A DNA stretch of 64,000 bases from Robertmurraya korlensis (GTDB lineage: Bacteria; Bacillota; Bacilli; Bacillales; Cytobacillaceae). Location of the stretch: positions 1 through 64,000 of the forward strand of contig NZ_JAMBNS010000001.1 in the NCBI RefSeq assembly GCF_023715225.1, given 5' to 3'. Below the pieces are notes generated by a model that saw only the letters and a program-made list of their open reading frames with translations, was not told where the DNA came from and ran no database searches. Shown in pieces: positions 54,965 through 64,000 of the stretch (position 1 is its first letter; the number at the start of each line of letters is the position of its first letter). Position numbers and translations under genes: made by a program.

Positions 54965-57379
54965 GTGAGCTTTAATCATCAAGAAATTGAAAAAAAGTGG
55001 CAGAGCTTTTGGGATGCTAATAAGACGTTTCAAACCAGTGAAGAAAAAGGAAAGCGCAAATTTTATGCGTTAGATATGTTTCCATATCCATCTGGAGCAG
55101 GGCTGCATGTAGGACATCCAGAAGGGTACACAGCAACAGACATTTTATCACGTATGAAGCGTGCGCAAGGCTATAACGTGTTACACCCAATGGGATGGGA
55201 TGCGTTCGGTCTTCCAGCTGAGCAATATGCATTGGACACAGGGAATGATCCTGCTGAATTCACAGCATTAAATATTGCCACATTTAAGCGTCAAATCAAG
55301 GCTCTAGGTTTCTCTTACGATTGGGATCGCGAAGTGAATACTACAGATCCTGAATATTATAAATGGACACAATGGATTTTCTTAAAATTGTTTGAAAAAG
55401 GCCTAGCCTATATTGATGAGGTAGCCGTAAACTGGTGTCCAGCTCTGGGAACCGTATTATCAAATGAAGAAGTCATTGATGGAAAAAGTGAACGTGGTGG
55501 TCATCCTGTTGAACGCCGTCCAATGAAGCAGTGGGTGTTAAAAATTACTGCGTATGCGGATCGTTTATTAGAGGATTTAGAAGAACTTGACTGGCCAGAG
55601 AGCTTAAAGGATATGCAACGCAACTGGATTGGTCGTTCTGAAGGAGCCGAGATTACTTTTAATATTGAGGGGAACGACGGTCAATTCACCGTTTTTACCA
55701 CAAGACCTGATACATTATTCGGTGCTACCTATGCGGTATTAGCACCAGAGCATGCATTGGTTGAAAAGATTACGACAGCAGAGCAGCGAAACGCGGTTCA
55801 AGCATATATTGAACAGATAAAGAGTAAGAGTGATTTGGAGCGTACCGATTTAGCTAAAGACAAAACGGGTGTATTTACAGGAGCTTATGCCATTAATCCG
55901 GTTAATGGAGCGAAAATGCCTATCTGGATTGCTGATTATGTACTTGTTAGCTATGGAACAGGAGCGATCATGGCGGTACCAGGTCACGATGAGCGAGACT
56001 ACGAATTTGCTAAAAAATTCGAATTGCCAATTGTGGAAGTAGTTGCAGGTGGAGATGTTTCAAAGGAAGCATACACAGGTGATGGCGAGCATGTAAACTC
56101 TGACTTCTTAAATGGAATGAATAAAGAAGAAGCGATTTCTCGTATGATTGCTTGGTTAGAGGAAAAAGAAATCGGAACGAAGAAGGTTACGTACCGTCTA
56201 CGCGATTGGTTATTTAGCCGTCAACGCTATTGGGGAGAGCCAATTCCAGTCATTCACTGGGAGGATGGAACTATGACAGCTGTTCCTGATTCAGAGCTTC
56301 CATTGGTATTGCCAAAAACGACAGAAATTCGTCCGTCTGGTACAGGCGAATCTCCACTTGCGAATATCGAAGACTGGGTTAACGTAGTTGACCCTGGTAC
56401 AGGCAAAAAAGGACGTCGTGAAACAAATACGATGCCTCAATGGGCAGGAAGCTGCTGGTATTACCTACGTTATATTGATCCGAAGAATGATCAAGCGTTA
56501 GCAGATCCAGAAAAGTTAAAAGAGTGGCTTCCAGTAGATATTTATATCGGTGGCGCAGAGCATGCGGTTCTTCACTTGCTTTATGCTCGATTCTGGCATA
56601 AGTTTTTGTATGATATCGGTGTTGTAAGCACGAAAGAACCATTCCAAAAATTGTTTAATCAAGGGATGATTCTTGGGGAAAACAATGAAAAAATGAGTAA
56701 GTCAAAAGGGAATGTCGTAAACCCTGACGAGATCGTTGGAACTCATGGTGCTGATACGCTACGTTTATACGAAATGTTCATGGGTCCACTTGAAGCTTCT
56801 ATCGCATGGTCCACACAAGGATTAGACGGTTCACGCCGCTTCTTAGACCGTATTTGGCGCTTGTTAGTAGATGAAAATGGGGAGATTGCTGAGAAGGTTC
56901 AATCGGTTGATTCTTCTAGTCTTGAAAAGATCTATCACCAAACCGTGAAAAAGGTGACAGAGGACTTTGAAGGATTACGCTTTAATACGGCTATTTCACA
57001 GTTAATGGTATTTATTAACGAAGCTTATAAAACACCAGTGCTTCCTAAAGACTATGTGGAGGGCTTTGTGAAATTGCTTGCTCCGATTTGTCCACATATC
57101 GCTGAAGAGCTTTGGTCAAAATTAGGTCATAGTGAAAGCGTCTCTTATGAAGCTTGGCCAGCATTTGATGAAGCGAAGCTAGTCGATGACGAAGTAGAAA
57201 TTGTTGTTCAAATTAACGGCAAGGTGAAGGCGAAGCTTATGGTACCGTCTGATGCAAATAAAGAAGCGCTTGAGCAAATAGCAATGGATGATACAACGGT
57301 AAAAGAGCAAATCGATGGCAAGACGGTTCGAAAAGTTATCGCTGTTCCTGGAAAGCTAGTGAATATTGTTGCTAATTAA
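54965..57379 (+). CDS. leuS: Leucyl-tRNA synthetase LeuS
   Basis: A class Ia aminoacyl-tRNA synthetase of 804 aa, the same length as in B. subtilis. The HIGH-type signature is in [15 protein letters not shown] (about 38-52) and the KMSKS loop in [11 protein letters not shown] (about 577). The CP1 editing domain lies between about 220 and 410 ([12 protein letters not shown]). The start is GTG 54965 with AGGAGGA upstream. Regulated by the T-box leader. Confidence 0.98.
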   Translation: MSFNHQEIEKKWQSFWDANKTFQTSEEKGKRKFYALDMFPYPSGAGLHVGHPEGYTATDILSRMKRAQGYNVLHPMGWDAFGLPAEQYALDTGNDPAEFTALNIATFKRQIKALGFSYDWDREVNTTDPEYYKWTQWIFLKLFEKGLAYIDEVAVNWCPALGTVLSNEEVIDGKSERGGHPVERRPMKQWVLKITAYADRLLEDLEELDWPESLKDMQRNWIGRSEGAEITFNIEGNDGQFTVFTTRPDTLFGATYAVLAPEHALVEKITTAEQRNAVQAYIEQIKSKSDLERTDLAKDKTGVFTGAYAINPVNGAKMPIWIADYVLVSYGTGAIMAVPGHDERDYEFAKKFELPIVEVVAGGDVSKEAYTGDGEHVNSDFLNGMNKEEAISRMIAWLEEKEIGTKKVTYRLRDWLFSRQRYWGEPIPVIHWEDGTMTAVPDSELPLVLPKTTEIRPSGTGESPLANIEDWVNVVDPGTGKKGRRETNTMPQWAGSCWYYLRYIDPKNDQALADPEKLKEWLPVDIYIGGAEHAVLHLLYARFWHKFLYDIGVVSTKEPFQKLFNQGMILGENNEKMSKSKGNVVNPDEIVGTHGADTLRLYEMFMGPLEASIAWSTQGLDGSRRFLDRIWRLLVDENGEIAEKVQSVDSSSLEKIYHQTVKKVTEDFEGLRFNTAISQLMVFINEAYKTPVLPKDYVEGFVKLLAPICPHIAEELWSKLGHSESVSYEAWPAFDEAKLVDDEVEIVVQINGKVKAKLMVPSDANKEALEQIAMDDTTVKEQIDGKTVRKVIAVPGKLVNIVAN

Positions 57380-57392
57380 TTAGGGTTGATTT

Positions 57393-57424
57393 GAGCACCT
57401 GTTTTCGGGCAGGTGCTCTTTTTC
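57393..57424 (+). terminator. Terminator of leuS
   Basis: GAGCACCTG (57393-57401) pairs with CAGGTGCTC (57410-57418) and is followed by TTTTTC. Confidence 0.95.
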
Positions 57425-57495
57425 TAAAAGAGAATGATTGAAAAGTATCGTACAAGTCGTGTACGATAGAAGAAAATTAAAAGGGGTAATGTTGG

Positions 57496-57795
57496 ATGGT
57501 AAAAGAAATTACAACTGCAGAGTTACAAGAAAAGCTAGAAAAAGGGGAAAAATTACAACTGATCGACGTGCGTGAGGATGAAGAAGTAGCTGCTGGAATG
57601 ATTCCTGGTGCAAAGCATATTAAAATGGGTGAAGTTCCAATGCGTTTAGACGAATTAGATCAAGATACGGAGTACATATTTATATGCCGTTCAGGTGCAA
57701 GAAGTGAAAATGTGTGCTATTTCTTGCATGATCACGGCTATAATGTAGTAAATATGGTCGGTGGCATGATGAAATGGACTGGAAAAGTAGAATAA
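57496..57795 (+). CDS. ytwF: Single-domain rhodanese YtwF
   Basis: A 99-aa cytosolic sulfurtransferase-like protein. The active-site Cys64 lies in CRSGAR, and LIDVREDEE and GMIPGAKHIKMGEVP are the other family motifs. It lies one terminator after leuS, as in B. subtilis. Donor and acceptor of sulfur are not known. Confidence 0.92.
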   Translation: MVKEITTAELQEKLEKGEKLQLIDVREDEEVAAGMIPGAKHIKMGEVPMRLDELDQDTEYIFICRSGARSENVCYFLHDHGYNVVNMVGGMMKWTGKVE

Positions 57796-57805
57796 TGTAG
57801 TGTGG

Positions 57806-57829
57806 GCCTAGGAAACTAGGCTTTTTTTT
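57806..57829 (+). terminator. Terminator of ytwF
   Basis: GCCTAG and CTAGGC pair around GAAA and are followed by T8. Confidence 0.9.
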
Positions 57830-57886
57830 ATGCTTTTAAAATATCTGAATTTTGTTAATACTCAATAATAAAAGGGAGTGAGACTA

Positions 57887-58069
57887 ATGATTCAAGTCAA
57901 ACTGTTTGATGAGGAGCATGAAAAAGATCTTGAAAAGAAAATGAATCGTTTTCTCGAAAAGGTGGATGAACAAAAACTAGTTGATATTAAATACAATATT
58001 GCTGCCTTACCTGAGGACGTGGATGAGCAAATTTATTGTTTTACCGCCATGATTATATATAAAGCCTGA
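57887..58069 (+). CDS. cse60: Sporulation protein Cse60 (YteV-like)
   Basis: A 60-aa protein of the DUF2758/Cse60 family: MIQVKLFDEEHEKDLEKKMN then VDIKYNIAALPEDVDEQIYCF. The B. subtilis homologue is made under sigma-E during sporulation; its role is unknown. ATG 57887 has GGGAGTG seven nt upstream; the in-frame GTG at 57878 overlaps that site. The upstream -10 region (around CTCAAT) is only loosely sigma-E-like. Confidence 0.85.
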   Translation: MIQVKLFDEEHEKDLEKKMNRFLEKVDEQKLVDIKYNIAALPEDVDEQIYCFTAMIIYKA

Positions 58070-58090
58070 GGAAAAATAATCCTCAGGCTT
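58062..58090. terminator. Hairpin between cse60 and ytfP
   Basis: AAGCCTGAGGA and TCCTCAGGCTT pair perfectly around a 7-nt loop. It covers the last codons of both convergent genes; the T runs are short, so strength is uncertain. Confidence 0.65.
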
Positions 58091-59354
58091 GACTCAAGGC
58101 ATACTCCGCACTATTGGCACCAGCTAAATGTCCGGTCACAAGGGCAGAAGTAATATTATACCCACCAGTATATCCGTGGATATCTAGTATCTCCCCACAA
58201 AAATACAATCCATTAACAAGCTTGGAGGCCATGGTTTGTGGTTCAACCTCTTTCACTGACACTCCACCACCAGTAACAAAGGCTTTTTCTAGGGAAAGAG
58301 TTCCATTCACCTTAAACTGAAACTGTTTGCAAACTTTCACAAAGTTTCGTAGCTTATCATGGGAAATGACTCCCCCCTGTTCGTTTGCATCGATGTCAGC
58401 AACCTGTAATAAAAACAATAAATAGCGTTCTGGTAAATAGCCCTTCAATATATTTTTTATACTTTTCTTTGGATCGGCCTTCACCATCGCAATGATTTCT
58501 TGGAAAAGTGGCTCCTCTTTTTTACCTGGAAGGGCATCAATACTCATCACCACTTCCTTTAGGTTCCACTTTTTCATCGCCTTCACCACATACTGACTGC
58601 AACGAAGTACTGCCGGGCCACTAATCCCAAAGTGAGTGAATATCATATCCATCTCATGAGTGATGAGAGGTTTGCCCTTTGGATTCAACACACTAAGACC
58701 GACGCCACGCAAGGATAGGCCTTGCAATTCCTTTGATTGAATGAAAGGCTCATTTGAAGTGATAGGAACTTCAGTTGGAAATAGCTCTGTGATGGTATGT
58801 CCGGCCTTTTCCGCCCAAGCATATCCATCTCCTGTAGATCCGGTATGAGGGACTGATTTGCCTCCAACTGCTAAAATAATCGCAGACGCAGAATAGCTCT
58901 CTTTGTTTTTTAAACGTACAGCGGATGCTTTTCCATCTTTATATTCCACGGTTTCAACAGGGGAGTTTGTGAGTATATCCACCCTAAGCTCTTTCATCCT
59001 TCTGATCATTGCATCTACAACAGATTGTGCTTTGTCAGAAACAGGAAACATTCTTCCGTGGTCTTCCTCTTTCAATTGAATGCCAAGCTTTTCAAAAAAA
59101 GAAATAATGTCTTCGTTATTGAAGATGCTAAACGCACTATATAAAAAGCGACCGTTACCTGGGATATGTTTGATTATTTCGTCCACTGGAAGGCGATTCG
59201 TCACATTACAGCGACCACCTCCAGATATGGCAAGCTTTCGTCCAAGCTTGTCTCCTTTATCAATTAAAAGGACTTTTGCTCCCTTTTCACCTGCCGCGAT
59301 GGAAGCCATCAGTCCAGAAGGTCCTCCACCAATGACAATTACGTCATAGTTCAT
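58083..59354 (-). CDS. ytfP: FAD-dependent oxidoreductase YtfP (HI0933 family)
   Basis: A 423-aa flavoprotein of the HI0933/BaiN-like family. It opens [20 protein letters not shown] (Rossmann FAD site), with [16 protein letters not shown] and, near the end, [19 protein letters not shown], which also binds FAD. Reaction and substrate are unknown. I chose ATG 59354 (GGTGAAAG upstream) over a longer frame to 59450, which has an unrelated N-terminus. Confidence 0.9.
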   Translation of the reverse strand: MNYDVIVIGGGPSGLMASIAAGEKGAKVLLIDKGDKLGRKLAISGGGRCNVTNRLPVDEIIKHIPGNGRFLYSAFSIFNNEDIISFFEKLGIQLKEEDHGRMFPVSDKAQSVVDAMIRRMKELRVDILTNSPVETVEYKDGKASAVRLKNKESYSASAIILAVGGKSVPHTGSTGDGYAWAEKAGHTITELFPTEVPITSNEPFIQSKELQGLSLRGVGLSVLNPKGKPLITHEMDMIFTHFGISGPAVLRCSQYVVKAMKKWNLKEVVMSIDALPGKKEEPLFQEIIAMVKADPKKSIKNILKGYLPERYLLFLLQVADIDANEQGGVISHDKLRNFVKVCKQFQFKVNGTLSLEKAFVTGGGVSVKEVEPQTMASKLVNGLYFCGEILDIHGYTGGYNITSALVTGHLAGANSAEYALSQA

Positions 59355-59556
59355 ATCTTTCACCAACTTTCCATCACCATTATAAGTCAGCTTGTTAAGA
59401 AAGAAAACTTTTCCACAAAAAGTGGCATCAAAGCACGGAGTTGTGTACACTCAGATTAGATTCACACAAAAATCACAGTTTTTTTCAAACTTTATGATAA
59501 AATATGAATTTGGCGTTTGAAATAATTTTCGGCATTTCTACATAGGAAGGGATCAC

Positions 59557-61173
59557 ATGCAATCTAAGTTATTACGAGGAACATTTATTCTAACTTTAGG
59601 AACATTTATTTCAAAATTATTAGGTCTTTTTTATGTTATACCGTTTGCAAGGATTGTAGGAGAGACAGGAACCGTACTGTATCAATATTCCTATGTTCCT
59701 TATACCATATTTATCAGTCTTGCCACTGCTGGAGTACCTCTAGCTGTAGCGAAGTTTATTTCCAAATATAATGCCATGGAAGAATATGCGGTCGGCAGGA
59801 GACTCTTTAAGTCAGGATTGCTAGTCATGCTTGGGACAGGGGTTGCGGCCTTCTTGATCCTCTATTTATCCGCGCCAATGGTTGCGGACATTATCATTGC
59901 TGATCATGATAAACAAACGAATCCTAGGGATATTGTAACGGTTATACGAGCAGTAAGCTTTGCGCTTATCATTATTCCTTTTATGAGTTTAATTCGCGGA
60001 TTTTTCCAAGGACATCAATCGATGGGGCCTTCGGCTGTGTCCCAGGTAGTTGAACAAATTGTTCGTATTGCCTTTTTATTAGCTGGAGCGTTCATCGTTC
60101 TTAAAGTGATGAAAGGTGACATCGTAACTGCCATTAGTATTGCCACTTTCTCAGCCTTTGTTGGAGGCTTGGGTAGCTTATTTATTCTCTTTTGGTATTG
60201 GTATAAAAGAAAGCCATATCTCGATGAATTACTTCTACAAGATAAGGGAACCGTTCAAGTATCATTAAAAGATATGTACAAGGAAATACTGATTTATTCG
60301 ATTCCTTTTATTCTTGTTGGAATTGCCAATCCTTTATTTCAATGGATTGATACGATGACCTTTAACCGAGCAATGACTTCTATTGGGTTAGGGGGTATTT
60401 CAGAAAGAGAACTAGCTAAATTAAGTTTTAATACTCATAAGTTAGTCATCATTCCGGTATCGTTGGCAACGGCATTTTCATTAACGCTAGTGCCTAGTAT
60501 TACTCAAGCCTTTATTTCAAAAGATCAAAAGGCTGTGAACAAGCAACTTAATCAAACCTTCCAGGTGCTAATGTTCATCACATTGCCCGCTGCGCTTGGA
60601 TTATCTCTACTTGCTGAGCCTGCGTATACGGTTTTTTACGGACCTAACGCATCAGGGACGGACATCCTGCAATTATATGCACCAGTTGCGGTCTTGTTTG
60701 CCCTCTACTCAGTGACGGCGGCCATATTACAAGGAATTGACGAACAAAAGTTTACCATTTTAAGTCTGTTAGTAGGGATATTAGTGAAGCTCTCACTCAA
60801 TATTCCATTCATCAAGATGTTTGAGACAGATGGAGCGATTTACGCAACCGCACTTGGTTACGGAGTTGCCATTGGCATTAATTTAGTGGTTATTAAAATA
60901 TTTTCTGGATATCGCTTCCGCCTCGTTTTGCGGAGAGGATTGCTTATTGTTATTTTTAATGTGTTTATGATTCTCATAGCTGCACTTGTCTACTATTTAG
61001 CTACACTGGTTTTATCTCCAAAATCTGAGATGCAGTCTATTATTATCATCCTCCTTTCAGCAGCAGCTGGAGCAGGGATTTATGTATACTTAAGCTTTAA
61101 AACACGCCTCATTTACTTTTTGTTTGGAGAACGTGTGGAAAGAATCATGAAGAAGGTAAAACTAAGAGGGTAA
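59557..61173 (+). CDS. ytgP: Lipid II flippase, MurJ-type (YtgP)
   Basis: A 538-aa integral membrane protein of the MOP (polysaccharide flippase) superfamily with about 14 helices. YtgP of B. subtilis is the MurJ that flips the cell-wall precursor lipid II. It starts LRGTFILTLGTFISKLLGLFYVIPF and contains the conserved charged RG-F-GHQSM segment (IRGFFQGHQSMGPSAVSQ). SpoVB is a close relative, but size and position favour YtgP. GGAAGGGATC precedes the ATG. Confidence 0.9.
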   Translation: MQSKLLRGTFILTLGTFISKLLGLFYVIPFARIVGETGTVLYQYSYVPYTIFISLATAGVPLAVAKFISKYNAMEEYAVGRRLFKSGLLVMLGTGVAAFLILYLSAPMVADIIIADHDKQTNPRDIVTVIRAVSFALIIIPFMSLIRGFFQGHQSMGPSAVSQVVEQIVRIAFLLAGAFIVLKVMKGDIVTAISIATFSAFVGGLGSLFILFWYWYKRKPYLDELLLQDKGTVQVSLKDMYKEILIYSIPFILVGIANPLFQWIDTMTFNRAMTSIGLGGISERELAKLSFNTHKLVIIPVSLATAFSLTLVPSITQAFISKDQKAVNKQLNQTFQVLMFITLPAALGLSLLAEPAYTVFYGPNASGTDILQLYAPVAVLFALYSVTAAILQGIDEQKFTILSLLVGILVKLSLNIPFIKMFETDGAIYATALGYGVAIGINLVVIKIFSGYRFRLVLRRGLLIVIFNVFMILIAALVYYLATLVLSPKSEMQSIIIILLSAAAGAGIYVYLSFKTRLIYFLFGERVERIMKKVKLRG

Positions 61174-61195
61174 GACTCCACTGGGAGGGAAACAA

Positions 61196-61915
61196 TTGCG
61201 TATTGATAAAATGCTCGCGAATTTAGGTTATGGAAGTAGAAAAGATGTAAAAAAACTTCTAAAAGACGGCGCAGTAGTCGTGAACGATAAAGTAATAAAA
61301 GATTCAAAACAACATATTGATCCAGATAATGACGTGGTCACCTTAAATGGAGAAGTAGTCGAGTACAAGGAATTTGTTTATTTAATGATGAACAAACCCC
61401 CTGGTGTCATATCAGCTACTGAAGATAATCACGATGAGACAGTGATTGATTTGCTTGAATATGAGGATCAAGTGTTTGAACCGTTTCCTGTTGGTCGACT
61501 TGATAAAGATACGGAAGGACTCTTACTGATAACAAACGATGGTCAGCTATCTCATCGTTTGTTATCTCCAAAGAAGCACGTTCCGAAAACATACTTCGCA
61601 GTTATTGAAGGAATGGTTACTAACGATGATGGGGAAGCTTTTCAAAAGGGTGTCACACTCGATGACGGGTATTTGACGAAGCCAGCCTATTTAACGATTT
61701 TGAAATCCGGAATAATATCTGATATCGAGCTAACGATTACCGAAGGGAAATTCCATCAAGTAAAAAGAATGTTTGAAGCGGTAGGGAAAAGAGTCATTTA
61801 TTTAAAAAGATTATCAATGGGGCCTCTAAAGCTTGATGAGACTCTGGAATTAGGAGAGTATCGAGAATTAACAGATGAGGAATTAGAAGAGTTAATCAAC
61901 TATGAAGTGAAATAA
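61196..61915 (+). CDS. ytzG: RsuA-family pseudouridine synthase YtzG
   Basis: A 239-aa rRNA modification enzyme. It has an N-terminal S4 RNA-binding domain (about 1-60, RIDKMLANLGYGSRKDVKKLL) and the catalytic domain with the Asp in VGRLDKDTEGLLLITNDG (about 100-117). The target uridine, probably in 16S rRNA, is not known from sequence. It starts with TTG 61196 after GGGAGGG and follows ytgP by 22 bp. Confidence 0.93.
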   Translation: MRIDKMLANLGYGSRKDVKKLLKDGAVVVNDKVIKDSKQHIDPDNDVVTLNGEVVEYKEFVYLMMNKPPGVISATEDNHDETVIDLLEYEDQVFEPFPVGRLDKDTEGLLLITNDGQLSHRLLSPKKHVPKTYFAVIEGMVTNDDGEAFQKGVTLDDGYLTKPAYLTILKSGIISDIELTITEGKFHQVKRMFEAVGKRVIYLKRLSMGPLKLDETLELGEYRELTDEELEELINYEVK

Positions 61916-61921
61916 AGAGTC

Positions 61922-61945
61922 CGCCCTTCCGATGAGGGAAGGGCG
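61922..61945. terminator. GC-rich hairpin between ytzG and ytzE
   Basis: CGCCCTTCC and GGAAGGGCG pair perfectly around 6 nt between the two convergent genes. There is no T run on either side, so it may only stabilise ends. Confidence 0.5.
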
Positions 61946-61954
61946 AACCGTCAT

Positions 61955-62176
61955 TTAAGATGATATTTTTACCTTTTTTTCGGTTGTTGTCCATTTTCCA
62001 CGACTTGGACTTTCGACTAGGTCATTATAAGCTAAAACATTTAGATCTCTCTGGATCGTTCGAGGAGTGATACCAAATTCCTCCACAAGCTCTTGCGTCG
62101 TGACAATTCCATGGTTATTAATAAACATGTAGATGGATTTGATACGGTTTAACATCCGGTTAGTCGAAGGTTTCAA
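61955..62176 (-). CDS. ytzE: DeoR-type HTH protein YtzE
   Basis: A 73-aa DNA-binding protein containing only the DeoR-type winged helix (TTQELVEEFGITPRTIQRDLNVLAYNDLV). It lacks the sugar-binding part of full DeoR regulators, as does B. subtilis YtzE. The start is TTG 62176 with AGGGAG upstream and matches the homologue; a longer frame to 62281 is not conserved-looking. Target unknown. Confidence 0.87.
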   Translation of the reverse strand: MKPSTNRMLNRIKSIYMFINNHGIVTTQELVEEFGITPRTIQRDLNVLAYNDLVESPSRGKWTTTEKKVKISS

Positions 62177-62525
62177 AAAACCACTCCCTATCCTTTTTTC
62201 AAACCTTTGGCAAATAGCTACAACGGACGACTTCTTGAAGATGACTCTCCAAATGTATGTAAGCTTCTTTTCCCTAGACAACCCCTTTACAAGTGAATTA
62301 TAAGCTGCTAAATGAAAATGTCTTTTCTTGTAGATTATTGTACTCTTATTTACAGATAATTTCTACTTTTACATAATAAATTAATAAAATGGTAATCTTT
62401 TCTTTAAAATATCCCTCCTTTTTCTTGCTGCTGTTACATTCTATTACTTATGTCATATAAGTTATGATAAGAAATTTGATTTTTGAAAAAATAGGACAAT
62501 AATAATTTGAAAGGAATGACACAGA
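62177..62525. other. Intergenic region between ytzE and the M48 peptidase gene
   Basis: About 350 bp, strongly AT-rich from 62285. A palindrome ACTTAT-GTCAT-ATAAGT lies at 62446-62462 and may mark the promoter region of the peptidase gene. I see no gene. Confidence 0.5.
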
Positions 62526-63794
62526 TTGAATTCTTATTTACCTTCACAGCTTGTCCATCGCAAAGAGAATATCTATTTTGCACTTGTATTAACTTTTAGT
62601 ATTTTAACTTATATTTTTTTAGTTTTTTCTATTTTAGGTATCGGAATTATTATCGTCATGGTCCTCTTATCCATTTTTTTTCATGGATTAATGATCGGAG
62701 GAATTAGAAGAAATGGCGTTCGAATAAGTGAAGAACAATTTCCTTCCCTTTATGAAAAGGCAAAGGAAATGGCCGCACAGATGGGCTTAGAAAACATACC
62801 ACAAATGTATGTCATGGAATCACAAGGAATATTAAATGCATTTGCGACCAGATTTTTCGGGAGAAATATGGTGGTACTTTATTCAGAGATATTTGAACTA
62901 ATTGAAAGAGATGCAGAAGATGAAGTACTATTTGTTCTTGCTCATGAGTTTGCTCATTTAAAAAGGAAACATGTTACGGTGAATTTTCTTTTATTGCCGG
63001 CCATGTGGGTCCCTTTTTTAGGAGATGCCTACTTACGAGCATGTGAATATACATGCGACCGTTATGCAACCTATTACTCTGGATCACTATCAGCATCAAA
63101 AAATGCTTTGACCATTCTAGCAATAGGGAAGGAACTTTATAAAAAGGTTAACAAAGAGTTATACATGAGACAAATTGAATCTGAAGCGGGCTTCTTTGTT
63201 TGGTTAAATGAAAAGCTCTCTACACATCCTCATCTGCCAAAAAGATTATATGAAGTGGATAAGTTCTTTTCAGAAACAGAAGTGGAGACGTTAAAGGAAC
63301 CAAAAAGGGGAATTGTCATTGGAGTTATTGTAACGCTATTACTATCACTTGTATTTGCCGGTGGCGTGTATATGACTTTCAAGGCATTAGAGAAGTTCAA
63401 TATTTTCTCTGAAGCATTTGAAATCGAGGGCATGACACCCTTAATGGAAGCGGCAAGTGAAAACGATACCGATTCCATTTCCACTCTTTTAGATGAAGGT
63501 GCTGACATAAATGAAGTAGATAGTGAGGGCTCATCTGCTCTTCATTGGGCGGTTTACTCTGGTTATTATGAAGCTGCAGTTTTATTACTTGAAAATGGGG
63601 CAGATGCCAATACGGTCGATATATACGATGCAACCCCACTCATCAGTGCTGTTTTTGCGGAGGACGTAGAAATGGTTAAGCTGTTGTTAGAATACGGAGC
63701 AGATGCCAAATACATCGATGCCTCTGGCTACACGGCTTATGATTACGCATTAGATTACGAAAATGCTGAGCTACAGGAACTACTTGCTCCATGA
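62526..63794 (+). CDS. M48-family metallopeptidase with ankyrin repeats
   Basis: A 422-aa membrane protein. Two helices (about 16-60) precede an M48 (HtpX/Ste24-type) peptidase domain with the zinc motif HEFAH (140-144) and the third ligand Glu174 in CEYTCDRYA. A further membrane helix (about 261-282) leads to three to four ankyrin repeats (about 303-420, TPLMEAASENDTDSISTLLDEGADIN and two similar units). The ankyrin part may recruit substrates or partners; this is inference. The start is TTG 62526 after GAAAGGA. Confidence 0.87.
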   Translation: MNSYLPSQLVHRKENIYFALVLTFSILTYIFLVFSILGIGIIIVMVLLSIFFHGLMIGGIRRNGVRISEEQFPSLYEKAKEMAAQMGLENIPQMYVMESQGILNAFATRFFGRNMVVLYSEIFELIERDAEDEVLFVLAHEFAHLKRKHVTVNFLLLPAMWVPFLGDAYLRACEYTCDRYATYYSGSLSASKNALTILAIGKELYKKVNKELYMRQIESEAGFFVWLNEKLSTHPHLPKRLYEVDKFFSETEVETLKEPKRGIVIGVIVTLLLSLVFAGGVYMTFKALEKFNIFSEAFEIEGMTPLMEAASENDTDSISTLLDEGADINEVDSEGSSALHWAVYSGYYEAAVLLLENGADANTVDIYDATPLISAVFAEDVEMVKLLLEYGADAKYIDASGYTAYDYALDYENAELQELLAP

Positions 63795-63826
63795 GAAAAA
63801 TGCTGTCCGATTTGGGCAGCATTTTT
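63794..63826 (+). terminator. Terminator of the M48-ankyrin gene
   Basis: GAAAAATGCTGTCC (63794-63807) pairs with GGGCAGCATTTTTC (63813-63826) with one G-U around GATTT, overlapping the stop codon. Confidence 0.9.
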
Positions 63827-63928
63827 CTTATGAAACTTTTTCTAGCAGTCCTGTCATTGTGGTTGTCTTTTCCAGCAGGGGGATATATTATTTAAGTCAA
63901 GTAGATTGGATTATTTAGGAGGATTTTC

Positions 63929-64000
63929 GTGACAAACATCAATTGGTCTTCAGAAGTCGAGAAAAGAAAAGATTCATTAATTGAAGATACTCAAAAGCTT
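63929..64000 (+). CDS. pepV: PepV-type dipeptidase, N-terminus only
   Basis: A reading frame opens at GTG 63929 behind TTAGGAGGA and runs off the end of the window after 24 codons (TNINWSSEVEKRKDSLIEDTQKL). This start matches M20-family dipeptidases PepV/YtjP of bacilli, zinc enzymes that cut dipeptides. With so little sequence, the assignment rests on this short similarity. Confidence 0.65.
   Translation, partial: MTNINWSSEVEKRKDSLIEDTQKL

Overview
The window is a chromosomal segment of a low-GC Gram-positive, endospore-forming member of the Bacillaceae. The reasons are the 21-gene tRNA block in the order of Bacillus subtilis trnB, the glgBCDAP and men operons, a bd-type quinol oxidase that would use menaquinol, S-box and T-box leaders, SigB-, Zur- and CcpN-like sites, a Cse60-type sporulation protein, and a long run of 'yt' genes (ytiB, ytkD, ytlACD, ytmAB, ytoA, ytpAB, ytqAB, ytzC, ytwF, ytfP, ytgP, ytzG, ytzE) known mainly from Bacillus. 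I cannot name the species.

Layout. 1-2730: end of a 23S rRNA, a 5S rRNA, 21 tRNA genes plus one tRNA half-gene remnant, closed by a terminator. 3000-3600: a decayed MFS efflux pump of the Tet(K/L) type. 4010-11946: glycogen operon glgBCDAP. 11988-22970: menaquinone genes, with menA facing left, then menF-D-H-B, then a SulP transporter and an ArsR-type regulator wedged in, then menE-C. 23041-25485: cydAB-type oxidase. 25646-26626: a Zur-box-controlled zinc-binding lipoprotein without its ABC partners. 26843-30511: beta-carbonic anhydrase, yidD, luxS, cls, ytzI, dps. 30512-31199: a gene-free stretch with a cluster of four palindromic repeats. 31200-34470: a soluble chemoreceptor-tip/Cache protein, small conserved genes, a lipoprotein and the Nudix hydrolase ytkD. 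34501-38276: the ytlACD ABC importer, ytmA and ytmB. 38314-43997: pckA and metK diverging around an S-box riboswitch, then asnB. 43998-49658: a C39-type peptidase, ytoA, ytpAB (lysophospholipase and terpene synthase), ytqAB (tRNA wobble uridine modification), ytzC. 50004-54596: a toast-rack lipoprotein, then a sigma-54 activator with a well-formed -24/-12 promoter driving a GntP permease and a 3-hydroxybutyrate dehydrogenase. 54600-64000: T-box leuS, ytwF, cse60, ytfP, lipid II flippase ytgP, pseudouridine synthase ytzG, DeoR-type ytzE, an M48 peptidase fused to ankyrin repeats, and the start of a PepV-type dipeptidase.

Most of the window is ordinary Bacillus core genome, and I see no phage, IS element, CRISPR array or defence island. 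The points that stand out are the transporter/regulator pair that splits the men operon with its own palindromic operator; the sigma-54 3-hydroxybutyrate module with two near-identical upstream activator sites; the chemoreceptor-tip/Cache protein with inverted domain order; the M48-ankyrin fusion; the palindromic repeat cluster; a 14-bp perfect inverted repeat bracketing the leuS promoter; and a tRNA remnant in an otherwise perfectly ordered tRNA block. None of these amounts to a clearly new system on sequence alone.
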